From positions 3,655,423 through 3,719,422 of the forward strand of contig LT629697.1 in the NCBI GenBank assembly GCA_900100325.1: a stretch of 64,000 nucleotides of DNA. The letters run 5' to 3'. The stretch comes from Frankineae bacterium MT45 (lineage in GTDB: Bacteria > Actinomycetota > Actinomycetes > Mycobacteriales > Jatrophihabitantaceae). This document shows positions 18,201 to 25,482 of the stretch, piece after piece. Below the pieces are notes generated by a model. The model was not told the origin of the DNA. It ran no database searches and was given only the letters and a program-made list of their open reading frames with translations. Within the stretch, counting starts at the first letter, position 1. Every line of letters begins with the position of its first letter. The translations under genes were made by a program, and so were the position numbers.

Positions 18201-18563
18201 GTCGGGAACTCCACGCGCGCCACCGTGCAGTTGACCCGTTCGAGCGCCCCCTGCACACCCGACCCGACACCGACCCCGGAACCGTCCGCCACTCCGGGCC
18301 CGACCCCCACCCCCGACCCCGAGTGCGGCTACATCCACCTCAAGCTCAGCAACTTCGAGAAATCTGACTCGGTGAAGTGCACCTTCGCCGCGTCAGCCAG
18401 CAGCATCTTCGGCGGCGACCGGACTCCTCCGGACGACGTCACCGTCTCCACCGACAACAACGGCGCGTACGACGACGACACACCTCGCACCTACGACACC
18501 AAGAACACCAACCTGGTGGCCACCTGCGAGGGCGTCACCTCAAACACCTTCAAATGGACCTGA
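12300..18563 (+). CDS. giant Ig-like/fibronectin type III surface protein
   Basis: A 2087-residue protein from the GTG at 12300, supported by GAGGAG at 12288-12293; the longer upstream frame is not. Order of parts: basic N-terminus and membrane anchor or signal (about 5-28); a beta-propeller-like region (about 30-390); a long run of Ig-like/cadherin-like repeats (about 400-1490) with recurrent LDNDTDPDGD-type calcium-binding turns; three or more fibronectin type III domains (about 1500-1900, first motif SWTAPANNGEPIDFYEVDW); a Pro/Thr linker at about 1985-2010 (PTPTPEPS); and a Cys-containing C-terminal domain. There is no LPxTG anchor. It begins a plus-strand run with moxR, DUF58 and transglutaminase-like genes, a combination found in other actinobacteria. 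It probably spans or coats the cell wall; the ligand is unknown. Confidence 0.85.
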   Translation: MSLGGRRWLVAAGLAVCVLAGSVAAYALHSPGYSTRHVDLNDGGIWASSDHDGLFGRVNKPAGSLDTAFYPPGASQQNYQLDVLQDRAAVLARDRASGKLYPVDVATGAVESEKGITLSTSDQVQIAGGTVAVLDPNSGKVWAARIDPDQGVVGNHGLAALGGKALPVAELGSSSGVGIGSALAVGDDGTVYGVSASGKVATIRPSGSGLGAVTYSRLDAALQAPQVTVVGNKMVVFDAKTGAVLLPGHHTATITDRQAGAVLQQPGPAADGVLIATQSSLFSVGLNNAKTTVLASTGTGAPAAPVRLDGCVYAAWSGTPGVAVGGCAGASSSIIALSDEKALVQPQLRINRGAVVLNDLVSGEIWDLDSGRRLDDWASVKPPAPIKPKNDRQQHDPNIGAVLAPPNAVDDNLGARPGHSTILNVLDNDSDPGGNVLSIASVNGLDNPQASLAIAPDGQSVQLTMPSNSGDIHFSYTVDDGKGLSATANVSVTARSPGDNRAPNLRLGYQSRVWGVASGGSISLPVLGDWRDFDGDPVILVSASATAGRVSTSPDGRVNYIAPTTPGPQTVQYTVSDGQATTEETLQFNVLAVTSSQTTPATAEPDVARGQVGQPIVINPLSNDLPGTDPTNPDARLQLATDVASPDATTVTTDLKAGTVTLTASHAGTFLFEYTVAYGNAAYAKGAVRVDVVAPPNTPQRPIAMLDSATLHGQRPVIVDVLANDFDPSGRLLVVQSATATAGNQLQVAIIQGRWLRINSLVPSVTPNPQTVDYVISDGVGESVTGQVSVSQLPLSTDNTPVPQDDYATVRAGDMVTAPVLDNDTDPDGDALSLLADVSGAPRPGQLTVTSEQSGTQLGQAYVSGDVVRFVAPAGALDEETQVVDYVVQNDAGQQAVGQLHVTIEPPPTQSHPDQVPSPPNVESRATAGDTITIPIQTSEVDPDGDSVTLVGIASAPTLGRIMSSTASSMVYQAYPTSSGTDDFTYQVTDKYGKIGTAAIRVAVVPSGDPQPPVASDVTITAAPNAALGVDVLARAFHSPDDSVTILPLAKTNVGAIPGGATLTAPTGNIEVTANKSLVPVVVRYAITDGIGEPSPASLTVRSQAGFDIPPVAVDDYANPAVGDNVVTVDVLSKASDPDGDAGRLQVSKVFDPQATFAAGKITVPVLKTPQVVPYEITDDHGATAMAIIYVPAEGAGAPSGKPGQSITLEKSGSKTINIADFVTDPSHKVVTLTTTNQLSASPSGGLQVTAAGAGQLTLHAAGDYVGPAAITFQVTDGASLTDPAGQFGFISVPVQVGPETPVLRCPSTNLPVVEGGAPLDLDVTSLCHVWVADPAQLKTISYTASWQPQPENVSVSGFGTKTLHVTAAGSSLPGSTGALVVGVSGSDPTPSKIHLAVVSSPPPSVAPVTVDGVVAGTSATVDLANYVSTDLRDRLVSVVSVARTSGMGASVTSNGSQVSMTPAADAHGTITFGVTITDVADRTRTERHANGLITLHVLGVPDRPGTPAPGRTVQSRMVTLSWTAPANNGEPIDFYEVDWDGGSQKCPASPCTITGLTNGAQYQFTVKAHNGVGFSQLSAASAPAEPNTVPNAATGLKTANPTDGQLVVSWTAATSAGTPVLSYVVSWPGGTTSVTGTSATVTGLNNDALTTIQVVAVNQQGPGPSATVTGESSGLPAAPKNVNADPVSLAGRSGKAVTVSWSAVDPNGPGPATYTVTRSGGAGAATVCSNTLHLSCPDQVSNDGAIYTYAVVASNATSGHSSPAGTSPSVVAADTPDTPVINSLTANGQNGQAVITFTAGDPHGAAGYVQCTRSGNTPCGTWSTNGGTQTQPVSGLANGTTSSLTLKECNQSGITQPCSAPTDPVSVTPYGPIGTPIITNVQPDGQYVNFSVSVDPNGRPVTVTVTRRHGATSPSQTFTTTATEQWTHDFNDDPDDKIGFTQSEQIVVTASPAGPGDSRQTVSAQAVGNSTRATVQLTRSSAPCTPDPTPTPEPSATPGPTPTPDPECGYIHLKLSNFEKSDSVKCTFAASASSIFGGDRTPPDDVTVSTDNNGAYDDDTPRTYDTKNTNLVATCEGVTSNTFKWT

Positions 18564-18568
18564 CGCAG

Positions 18569-19579
18569 ATGACCGGAACAACCACCTCCACCGCTGGGAA
18601 GCAATCGATGACCTCACTCACCGCAGAACAGATCAGCTGGTTCTCGCAGACGTTCGAACGGCTCACCGACAACATCAGCCTGGCCGTGCTGGGGAAGAAG
18701 CACGTCGTCCGTCTATCGCTGACCTGCCTGCTCTCGGAGGGGCACCTGCTGCTGGAGGACTTCCCGGGTACAGGTAAGACGAGCCTGGCCAAGGCCCTGG
18801 CCAACACGGTGCAGGGAAGCAATAGCCGCATCCAGTTCACCCCCGACCTGCTCCCCTCCGACGTCACCGGGGTGACGATCTTCGATCAGCTGAAGCAGGC
18901 CTTCGAGTTCCACCGGGGGCCGATCTTCGCCACCATCGTGCTGGCCGACGAGATCAACCGGGCCTCCCCCAAGACCCAGTCCGCCCTGCTGGAGGTGATG
19001 GAGGAGAGCCGGGTGACGGTGGACGGCATTCCTCACGACGTAGGGGCTCCGTTCATGGTGATCGCCACCCAGAACCCGATCGAGCAGGCCGGCACCTACC
19101 GGCTCCCCGAGGCGCAGTTGGACCGATTCCTGATGAAGACAAGCCTCGGGTACCCGGACGCCGACGCCACCGTCGAACTGCTGCGCGAGTCCTCTATCCG
19201 TGACCGCACGAAGACGATTCAGCCGGTGATCACCGCCGAGGTGGTGAGTCAGATGAGTGAGCTGGCCGATCAGGTCTTCGTCGACGACACGATCCTGCGC
19301 TACGTCGGCTCACTGGCCGACCAGTCCCGGGTGCATCCGCAGGTCCGTCTGGGCCTGTCGGTCCGCGGCTGCCTGGCCTATGTCCGCTGCGCCAAGACCT
19401 GGGCCGCCGCTAGCGGGCGCAACTACGTCATCCCGGACGACGTCAAGGACCTCGCGCTGCCGATCCTCGAGCACCGCATCCTCCTCGACGCGGACGCTCA
19501 GTTCAGTGGGGCCACCGTGCGCGGCGTCATCGACCAGATCTTCACCGCGGTGACCCCGCCGGCCGGATTCACCAACTAA
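18569..19579 (+). CDS. moxR: MoxR-family AAA+ ATPase
   Basis: A 336-residue ATPase if it starts at the ATG at 18569, 5 nt after the previous stop; the ATG at 18608 is a possible alternative. Walker A is FPGTGKTS with K70 and Walker B is VLADEIN with D127 and E128. The sensor 1 region (MVIATQNPIEQAGTYRLPEA) is typical of MoxR proteins. MoxR ATPases are thought to act as chaperones for the assembly of extracytoplasmic or metal-containing complexes and usually lie with a DUF58 gene, as here. The client may be the giant surface protein or the membrane proteins of the same operon. Confidence 0.92.
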   Translation: MTGTTTSTAGKQSMTSLTAEQISWFSQTFERLTDNISLAVLGKKHVVRLSLTCLLSEGHLLLEDFPGTGKTSLAKALANTVQGSNSRIQFTPDLLPSDVTGVTIFDQLKQAFEFHRGPIFATIVLADEINRASPKTQSALLEVMEESRVTVDGIPHDVGAPFMVIATQNPIEQAGTYRLPEAQLDRFLMKTSLGYPDADATVELLRESSIRDRTKTIQPVITAEVVSQMSELADQVFVDDTILRYVGSLADQSRVHPQVRLGLSVRGCLAYVRCAKTWAAASGRNYVIPDDVKDLALPILEHRILLDADAQFSGATVRGVIDQIFTAVTPPAGFTN

Positions 19580-19591
19580 AAGCGGCCCATT

Positions 19592-21025
19592 GTGTCCAGT
19601 CCCAGTAGTCACCCCGGAGGTGGCACCCGTCGGCCCGGCAACGGCCCAGGCAGGACCGGCTTAGCGAGCGACGGCCCAGGCAGCACCGGCTTAGCCAGCA
19701 ACGGCCCAGCCGGTAACGGCCCGACCCGCAGCCGAGCGGCGGGTCGGCGGCGCCGGGCCAGCCGGTGGGATCGCTGGAGCGAGTCGCTGCGCCGGCACGG
19801 CGCGTCGGTGCTCGCCCCGATCCGCGGTGCCCTGGAGGCGGTGGCCCCGGTGGCTCGTCCGGTCACCTCGCTCGTCACCGGCCTCGGGTGGCTGCTACTG
19901 GGATGCGCGGTCGCCGCCTGGGGCATCGCCGGTCTCTTCGACTGGGCCGAGCTCGCCCTGATCGGCTGGCTGCTCATCGTGCTCTTCGCACTCTGCGTGC
20001 TGCTCACCATCGGTCGTACCGATCTGCGGGTCACCGTCCAGCTTGAACCCTCCCGGGTGCGGGTCGGGGAGACGTCATCCGGGCGGGTGGACGTGCTGAA
20101 CCGGCGCCGGGGTCGGCTCCCCCCGATCGCCCTGGAGCTGCCCGTCGGCGAATCAGCCGGCCGATTCAACATGCCGAGCATCGGTAGCGGGCAGTTCTTC
20201 ACCGAGGTCTTCACCGTTCCGACCGATCGACGCGGCGTGATTCCGATCGGGCCGGCCACCACGGTCCGCGGTGACCCGTTCGGATTCCTGCGCCGATCAG
20301 TTCGCTGGACGGAGCTCCTGGAACTCTTCGTGCACCCGCGGATGGTCGCCGTGGAGCCGCTGGACTCCGGCCTGCTCCGCGATCTCGAGGGGCGCACCAC
20401 GAATGACATCTCCGTCAGTGATCTCGCCTTTCATGCTCTGCGCGAGTACTCCCCCGGCGATGATCGTCGTTACATTCATTGGCGTTCCTCGGCCAAGGCC
20501 AGTGCCGGCATCCCGAACAGCAAGTTCCTGGTCCGGCAGTTTCTGGACACCCGCCGCTCGCACCTCACCCTGGTCGTCGACGGCGATGAGTTCGCCTACC
20601 GCACCCCGGAGGATTTCGAGACGGCTATCTCCGCCGCCGCCTCGGTCGCCGTCCGGGCCATTCGGGATGAGATCCAGACGACCGTGGTGGCCAGCGAGGA
20701 GGTGGTGCATGTCGGCACGCCGCAGCGCACGCTCGACGGCTTCGCCCGGGCTCAGCCGTCCCGCCGCCCACTGGCCACACTCGCCCTCGAGGCGTCGCGA
20801 ATCGCGCCCGCGACCAGCGTCGCTCTGATCATCAGCGGTGCATTCTCGGAGTTCAGCGATATCCGCCGGGCCGCCGCGCACTTCCCGATCGAGGTGAACA
20901 CGGTGGTCCTGCGGGTCGACCCGGAGCGTCCCTCGGGCATCTCCACCGTCTCCGACATCACCGTCCTGAGTGTCGCCGATCTGGCCGACCTTCCCCGGTT
21001 GCTACGCGCGGGGCCGGGCGAATGA
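19592..21025 (+). CDS. DUF58 membrane protein
   Basis: A 477-residue protein from the GTG at 19592. Residues 1-50 are a low-complexity Gly/Pro/Asn segment with two near-identical GP(G)xTGLAS units. Two membrane helices lie at about 93-140. The C-terminal half carries the DUF58 hallmark LREYSPGDDRRYIHWRSSAK and a vWA-like fold (LTLVVDGDEFAYR). DUF58 proteins pair with MoxR ATPases and TgpA-type transglutaminase-like proteins. The stop overlaps the next start (ATGA at 21022-21025). The molecular role of DUF58 is not established. Confidence 0.9.
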   Translation: MSSPSSHPGGGTRRPGNGPGRTGLASDGPGSTGLASNGPAGNGPTRSRAAGRRRRASRWDRWSESLRRHGASVLAPIRGALEAVAPVARPVTSLVTGLGWLLLGCAVAAWGIAGLFDWAELALIGWLLIVLFALCVLLTIGRTDLRVTVQLEPSRVRVGETSSGRVDVLNRRRGRLPPIALELPVGESAGRFNMPSIGSGQFFTEVFTVPTDRRGVIPIGPATTVRGDPFGFLRRSVRWTELLELFVHPRMVAVEPLDSGLLRDLEGRTTNDISVSDLAFHALREYSPGDDRRYIHWRSSAKASAGIPNSKFLVRQFLDTRRSHLTLVVDGDEFAYRTPEDFETAISAAASVAVRAIRDEIQTTVVASEEVVHVGTPQRTLDGFARAQPSRRPLATLALEASRIAPATSVALIISGAFSEFSDIRRAAAHFPIEVNTVVLRVDPERPSGISTVSDITVLSVADLADLPRLLRAGPGE

Positions 21026-23352
21026 GCACTCCGCGGAGTAACTCCACTCGCGGTTGGCGGCCGGTCAGCTGGCGTCCCCGCCGGCGGGACTACGTCGACG
21101 CCGGGTTCCTCGTCGCGCTGACCACCGTGGCGCTGCTGACCCTGCGTACCACCTTCTCCGGTCCGACCTTCCTGGTCGTCGGGTTCATCGGTGCGCTCCT
21201 GGGCGTGCTGCTCGGCCAGGTCGGGAACACCCTGCGAATCCCCTGGGTACTGACGCCGTTGATCTTCGCCCTCGGCTACTTCATCTTCGGCGGGGCGATC
21301 GCCCTCGGCGACGACCCGGCCGGCGGCCCGCTACCCACCCCAGCGACAGTGCGGGAACTATGGCACCTGCTCGGGCACGGTTGGAGCCAGCTGCTGACCA
21401 CTCTCGCCCCGGTCACCGTCTCCGGTCCGCTGATCGTGCTTCCCTTCGTGATCGGCCTCTTCAGCGCCGGGATCGGCATGACCATCGCCGGTCGCACCCT
21501 CCGCGTCGGGGTGCCGCTGCTGGCGCCGGTGGCGGCACTCTTCGGGGCCATCCTGCTCGGCACCGCCACCCCCGGCACCATCGGTTTCGTAGGCATCGTT
21601 TTCGGTGCCCTCGCCGTCGGGTGGGTCTCGCTGCGCGGGCAGCGGCGCATCGTCCAGACACACGGCGGCTGGGTCTCCCGTTTCGCGACCGCGACGGTGA
21701 TGCTGGCCGTCTCAGCTGCGGTGGTGCTGGTCGGCGCCGCACTCTGGCCCGGGCAGCGCTACGACCAGCGCGACATCCTGCGCGCGCACATCACACCGCC
21801 GGTGGATATCAGCGCCTTCCCCAGCCCGCTGGTCGGCTTCCGCAAGTACCGGCCGAGCGCTGATCAGCTGGCCGACCAGACCTTGTTCACCGTAAAGGGC
21901 CTTCCCGCCGGCTACCCGATTCGGATCGCGACACTCGACGACTACAACGGCATCGTCTGGGCGGCCCGCAACGCAGCTGCCGTGCCGGCGCTCGGCGGTG
22001 AGCCGGACACCTTCCAACGGGTCGGCAGCAGCATTGCGACCAGCGAGACGGGCCCGAAAGCGACCCTGCAGATCACCATCGGCCAGGCTTATGCCGCGGC
22101 CGTCGACACCAACAGCTGGCTCCCCAGCGCCGGGGCCAGCGAGCGGATCTCCTTCTCCGGCCCGGACGCCGACAGTCACGCCGACGGCCTGCGCTACAAC
22201 CTCGCCACCGACTCGGCGCTCGTCGTCGACCGGGTCAAGGCCGGTGACACCTACACCGTCGATGCGGTGCTGCCGGGGAGCACACTGCCTACCGACGCGG
22301 TCCCCTTCGGTGGAACCAGCATCGATCCCAGTGTCGGCGCGTTCGTCGTGGCGACGATGAACCGGTGGGCGCCGAGCGCGGGGACGCCCTGGGACCGCCT
22401 CACCGCGATCGGCAAATACCTGCAGACCAACGGCTACTACAGCGAGGGCGGCCCAGGCGAGACGCAGTACCTGCCCGGGCACTCGACTGGGCGTCTCACC
22501 GCCTTTCTGGCCGCCGGTGGGCTGGTCGGCGACGACGAGCAGTACGCCGCCGCCTATGCCCTGATGGCCAACGAACTCGGCGTACCGGCCCGGGTGGTGG
22601 TGGGGGCGACCCCGGCCGCCGGGACCGACGGCACCACGGTGGTGCAGGGCCGGGACGTCCACGTCTGGGTCGAAGTGCACCTGGCCAACGGCACCTGGGC
22701 CACCGTCCCGCAGACCACTTTCATGCCGCCGACGTCAAGGAAGCCGAACAAGCAGAATCAGCAGCAGATCGAGAACACCAACTCAACCGTGGTGCCACCG
22801 CCGAACACATCACGGCCACCGAGCAGTCTCGACGAGTTCGGCCAGGCCGGCTCCAACTCGTTCCGCCGTAACCAGGTAAACAGCACGATTCACAAGCATT
22901 GGCAGCTGCCAGCATTCGTGGTGACGTTCCTGAGTTGGGCCGGGCCACCCATCCTGCTCGTTCTGCTGGTCGCCGGCGCCATCATCTCGGCAAAGGCGCT
23001 CCGACGTCGCCGGCGGCGGCGCTCCGGCACCCCGGCGCTGCGGTACGCACTGGGGTGGCGGGAGATCCTGGACCAGGCCCGGGATCTCGGAGTCGCCGTG
23101 CACACCGGGTATACCCGCCGAGAACAGGCCGACAAACTAGCGGTATTCGCGGTTCGACCGCTGGCCGAACGGGCCGACGGCATCCTCTTCGGACCACAGC
23201 CGGCAACCTCGGCCGAGTCGGCGCAGTACTGGAGCGACGTGCTCCGCGCTCGTCAGGACATGGTGCTGGGCGTGAGCCGGTGGCAGCGCCTCAAAGCTCG
23301 GGTGAGCATCCGGTCGCTGCTGCCAATGACCGCGTACCCCCGCTCGAAGTAG
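21022..23352 (+). CDS. TgpA-like membrane protein with degenerate transglutaminase domain
   Basis: A 776-residue protein with about seven membrane helices in the first 250 residues, an extracytoplasmic transglutaminase-like domain (about 270-590), a polar linker and a last membrane helix (about 632-660) followed by RRRRRR and a cytoplasmic tail. The family plan matches TgpA. The catalytic triad does not: the Cys position of GxCExY is D505 (GDDEQYAAAYAL), His is kept (H547 in DVHVWVEV), and the usual Asp of the DPTP-type motif is replaced in TWATVPQTTF. The domain is therefore probably a non-enzymatic binding module. Gene order moxR-DUF58-tgpA is conserved in many bacteria. Confidence 0.85.
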   Translation: MSTPRSNSTRGWRPVSWRPRRRDYVDAGFLVALTTVALLTLRTTFSGPTFLVVGFIGALLGVLLGQVGNTLRIPWVLTPLIFALGYFIFGGAIALGDDPAGGPLPTPATVRELWHLLGHGWSQLLTTLAPVTVSGPLIVLPFVIGLFSAGIGMTIAGRTLRVGVPLLAPVAALFGAILLGTATPGTIGFVGIVFGALAVGWVSLRGQRRIVQTHGGWVSRFATATVMLAVSAAVVLVGAALWPGQRYDQRDILRAHITPPVDISAFPSPLVGFRKYRPSADQLADQTLFTVKGLPAGYPIRIATLDDYNGIVWAARNAAAVPALGGEPDTFQRVGSSIATSETGPKATLQITIGQAYAAAVDTNSWLPSAGASERISFSGPDADSHADGLRYNLATDSALVVDRVKAGDTYTVDAVLPGSTLPTDAVPFGGTSIDPSVGAFVVATMNRWAPSAGTPWDRLTAIGKYLQTNGYYSEGGPGETQYLPGHSTGRLTAFLAAGGLVGDDEQYAAAYALMANELGVPARVVVGATPAAGTDGTTVVQGRDVHVWVEVHLANGTWATVPQTTFMPPTSRKPNKQNQQQIENTNSTVVPPPNTSRPPSSLDEFGQAGSNSFRRNQVNSTIHKHWQLPAFVVTFLSWAGPPILLVLLVAGAIISAKALRRRRRRRSGTPALRYALGWREILDQARDLGVAVHTGYTRREQADKLAVFAVRPLAERADGILFGPQPATSAESAQYWSDVLRARQDMVLGVSRWQRLKARVSIRSLLPMTAYPRSK

Positions 23353-23380
23353 CTATCCTCCGGGTCCGGTGCCGACGTGC

Positions 23381-23917
23381 TCAGCGTCGGCGTCGCCGCC
23401 ACCAACGGCCTCCGCCGCGACCGTCGTTGGCCCGGGTCGGCGCGGCGTCCGCCGACGGCCCGCTGATCGGTAGCCGCACCCACGAGGAGCCGTGCGGATC
23501 GCTGAAAGGCGACCGACCCGGAGGCGGTGTCACCAGCGGCGGAGGCGGCGGCTGATCGGGACGGGGTGGCCGAGGCATCGGCGGCGGATCGATCCAGCCC
23601 GGGGCCGAGTCGCGGGGGCTGCGGTAACGGAAATCGCTCGCCGCATCCCGCCGGGTCTCGGTGAGATCTCCGCGCAGACTCCGCAGGATGGCGTCGTCGT
23701 CCGGAGTGGGCAGATCCGGCGACGCCCCAGCGGCTGGCAACGGGTCAGCCGCGCTCGCTTCGTCAGTGTTGCGCGCCGCGAGATTGAAGCGATTCGCGTG
23801 CTCCTCCTGCTCCAGGCGCAGGTCCAGGGCGATGCGCGCCTGCCAGTAATCGTCCAGTGAGATCCGCCCGGCGGCCACCAGCGCGTCGAGCTCGGCGACC
23901 GTCAGATCCTCATACAT
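23381..23917 (-). CDS. disordered Pro-rich protein downstream of eccB
   Basis: A 178-residue protein, 21 nt downstream of eccB on the same strand and convergent with the TgpA-like gene. The first 45 residues (DLTVAELDALVAAGRISLDDYWQARIALD) resemble a short SHOCT-like helical module; the rest is acidic, then Pro-rich (PPPMPRPPRP), with a Trp/Arg-rich end (GGGRWWRRRRR). It has no signal or membrane segment. I do not recognise a family. The order suggests a cytoplasmic accessory factor expressed with EccB. Confidence 0.55.
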   Translation of the reverse strand: MYEDLTVAELDALVAAGRISLDDYWQARIALDLRLEQEEHANRFNLAARNTDEASAADPLPAAGASPDLPTPDDDAILRSLRGDLTETRRDAASDFRYRSPRDSAPGWIDPPPMPRPPRPDQPPPPPLVTPPPGRSPFSDPHGSSWVRLPISGPSADAAPTRANDGRGGGRWWRRRRR

Positions 23918-23938
23918 TCGTTGCTCGAATCACACTCG

Positions 23939-25402
23939 TCAGTTGGCGGGGCCGAGGCCGAAGTACGCGGCGGCGACCGCCGGATCCAAGGTGGGGCCGG
24001 TCGGCAACACGTTCAGTAGCCCCGGCGACGCGGGCTGGATCGTCTTGCCCAGTCCGAGGTAGCCCAGCGCCTGCGCGCTGACCACCGGATACTTCACGCC
24101 CTGACTGGTGAGCAGGAAGAGTGCCCCGGTGCTCGCTGGCTGGGCGCCGGTGACCTGTCCCATCACCTCGCCGTGACCCGGTGCAACGTAGACGGCGTCC
24201 GCCGTCCCGACCGGTGAACCCGGTGGGGCAGGCACCGCGCTCGCCTTCGGCGGAAGGGGCAGGGCCGTGGTCGGGTAGACGCTATAGCTGTTGGCGTCGC
24301 TGCCGCCGGACCAGCTGAGACAGATCACTGGAGCCTGGGCCGAGGTGAAGAAGGTGGGCGGCGTGGACGGAAAGTCGCTCACGTCCAGCGGGTGCTTAGT
24401 CACCGGAGCGGCGCTCAGGGTCGAGGGCGGCAGCGAAGGCACGCTACCGCTGCTCGGCGTCGAGGCCCGGATGAGGTCGAGGTAGAGCGGGGTGATGCGC
24501 TGAACGCCGTCGGCGAGCACCACATACTCCGCCGTCCCGGTGGAGAGCTGCACGGTGAAGACGGAGCCCACGGTCAGCGACGAAGACCAGCTGACGGCCT
24601 CGCCGGCTCCCGGGATCTGCGGTTCGGTGAAGGGCGCACCCTCCGGGGTCGCGTTGAGCAGGGCCAGGCTCACCGGCCGTGGCGTCTGCGCGTCGGTGCC
24701 CAGAGCCAGCGTCGCGGCCCGGTCGGACTGCTGGATGCGGGACCGCTTCCCGTCCCAGAGCACGTAAGTCGTCTTGCCGGCGTCGCCGGTGACGAGCGTG
24801 GCGACATTCCCGACCTCACTGGCCGCGACCACCTTCTCGCCGACGATCGCCGTGGTCTTCACCGTGGGGGGGCTGGAGGGCGCCAACGACGGGTCGACGG
24901 CGCTGACGTCGCAGACGCTCCAGGTCGGCGCGAGCAGGGTGGACTCCGACGGGATGTCATCCGGCGCGCCGGTGATTCCCAGCAACTGCCCCTTCGCCAT
25001 ACCGGAGAGAGTCGAGGCGTTCACCGACTTGGTCTCCGGCTTTCCACCGCTCGCGCCGCTGGACCCCGAGGTGCTGGACGCCTGGCCCGCCGCCAACAAC
25101 GCTGAGGCGAGGTTCATCGACGAGTAGAGGCGGCCGTCGCGGAGCACGTACGTTCCGCCGGTGTCGCTGTCGATGAGGACGGTGGCCGAACCGATCGAGG
25201 GGGCCGGCTTGATGAAGCCGTAGACCGCGAATCCGGCCAGCGCCAGCACCGCGATCGCCAACCCGACGAGGAGGGAGAGCCCGTGCCGCGGGCCGCCTAC
25301 CGTGCGACGGTAGGACTGCCCCGAAGAGACCGCCAGTTCCAGCCGACGCATCCCGAACCGATAGGCCTCAACCTGCGATTTGGTGGTGTTTTCGGTTGGC
25401 AC
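23939..25402 (-). CDS. eccB: ESX core component EccB
   Basis: A 487-residue protein starting at GTG. It has the EccB N-terminal signature (TKSQVEAYRFGMRRLELAV, residues 7-25), one membrane helix (about 42-64) and a large extracytoplasmic domain with the repeated GxxxYVLRDGRLY/YVLWDGKR/YVVLADGVQ strands typical of EccB. EccB forms part of the inner-membrane ESX pore complex with EccC, EccD, EccE and mycosin. It is slightly shorter than most mycobacterial EccB proteins (near 480-540). eccC and eccD are not in this window. GGGAGG at 25415-25420 (minus sense) lies rather far, 12 nt, before the start. Confidence 0.92.
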   Translation of the reverse strand: MPTENTTKSQVEAYRFGMRRLELAVSSGQSYRRTVGGPRHGLSLLVGLAIAVLALAGFAVYGFIKPAPSIGSATVLIDSDTGGTYVLRDGRLYSSMNLASALLAAGQASSTSGSSGASGGKPETKSVNASTLSGMAKGQLLGITGAPDDIPSESTLLAPTWSVCDVSAVDPSLAPSSPPTVKTTAIVGEKVVAASEVGNVATLVTGDAGKTTYVLWDGKRSRIQQSDRAATLALGTDAQTPRPVSLALLNATPEGAPFTEPQIPGAGEAVSWSSSLTVGSVFTVQLSTGTAEYVVLADGVQRITPLYLDLIRASTPSSGSVPSLPPSTLSAAPVTKHPLDVSDFPSTPPTFFTSAQAPVICLSWSGGSDANSYSVYPTTALPLPPKASAVPAPPGSPVGTADAVYVAPGHGEVMGQVTGAQPASTGALFLLTSQGVKYPVVSAQALGYLGLGKTIQPASPGLLNVLPTGPTLDPAVAAAYFGLGPAN

Positions 25403-25433
25403 GCTAGCTTCGATCCTCCCCGCTCCCTGGCGC

Positions 25434-25439
25434 TATACT
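25434..25439 (+). promoter_or_regulatory. possible -10 box for eccE
   Basis: TATACT at 25434-25439 is close to the consensus -10 and lies about 35 nt before the GGGAGGTG ribosome site of eccE. I see no convincing -35 at 16-19 nt upstream. It also faces the divergent eccB gene. Confidence 0.35.
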
Positions 25440-25482
25440 AACCGGGCTGACGCGGCTCTAGTCTATTTCGGGAGGTGGCGAG

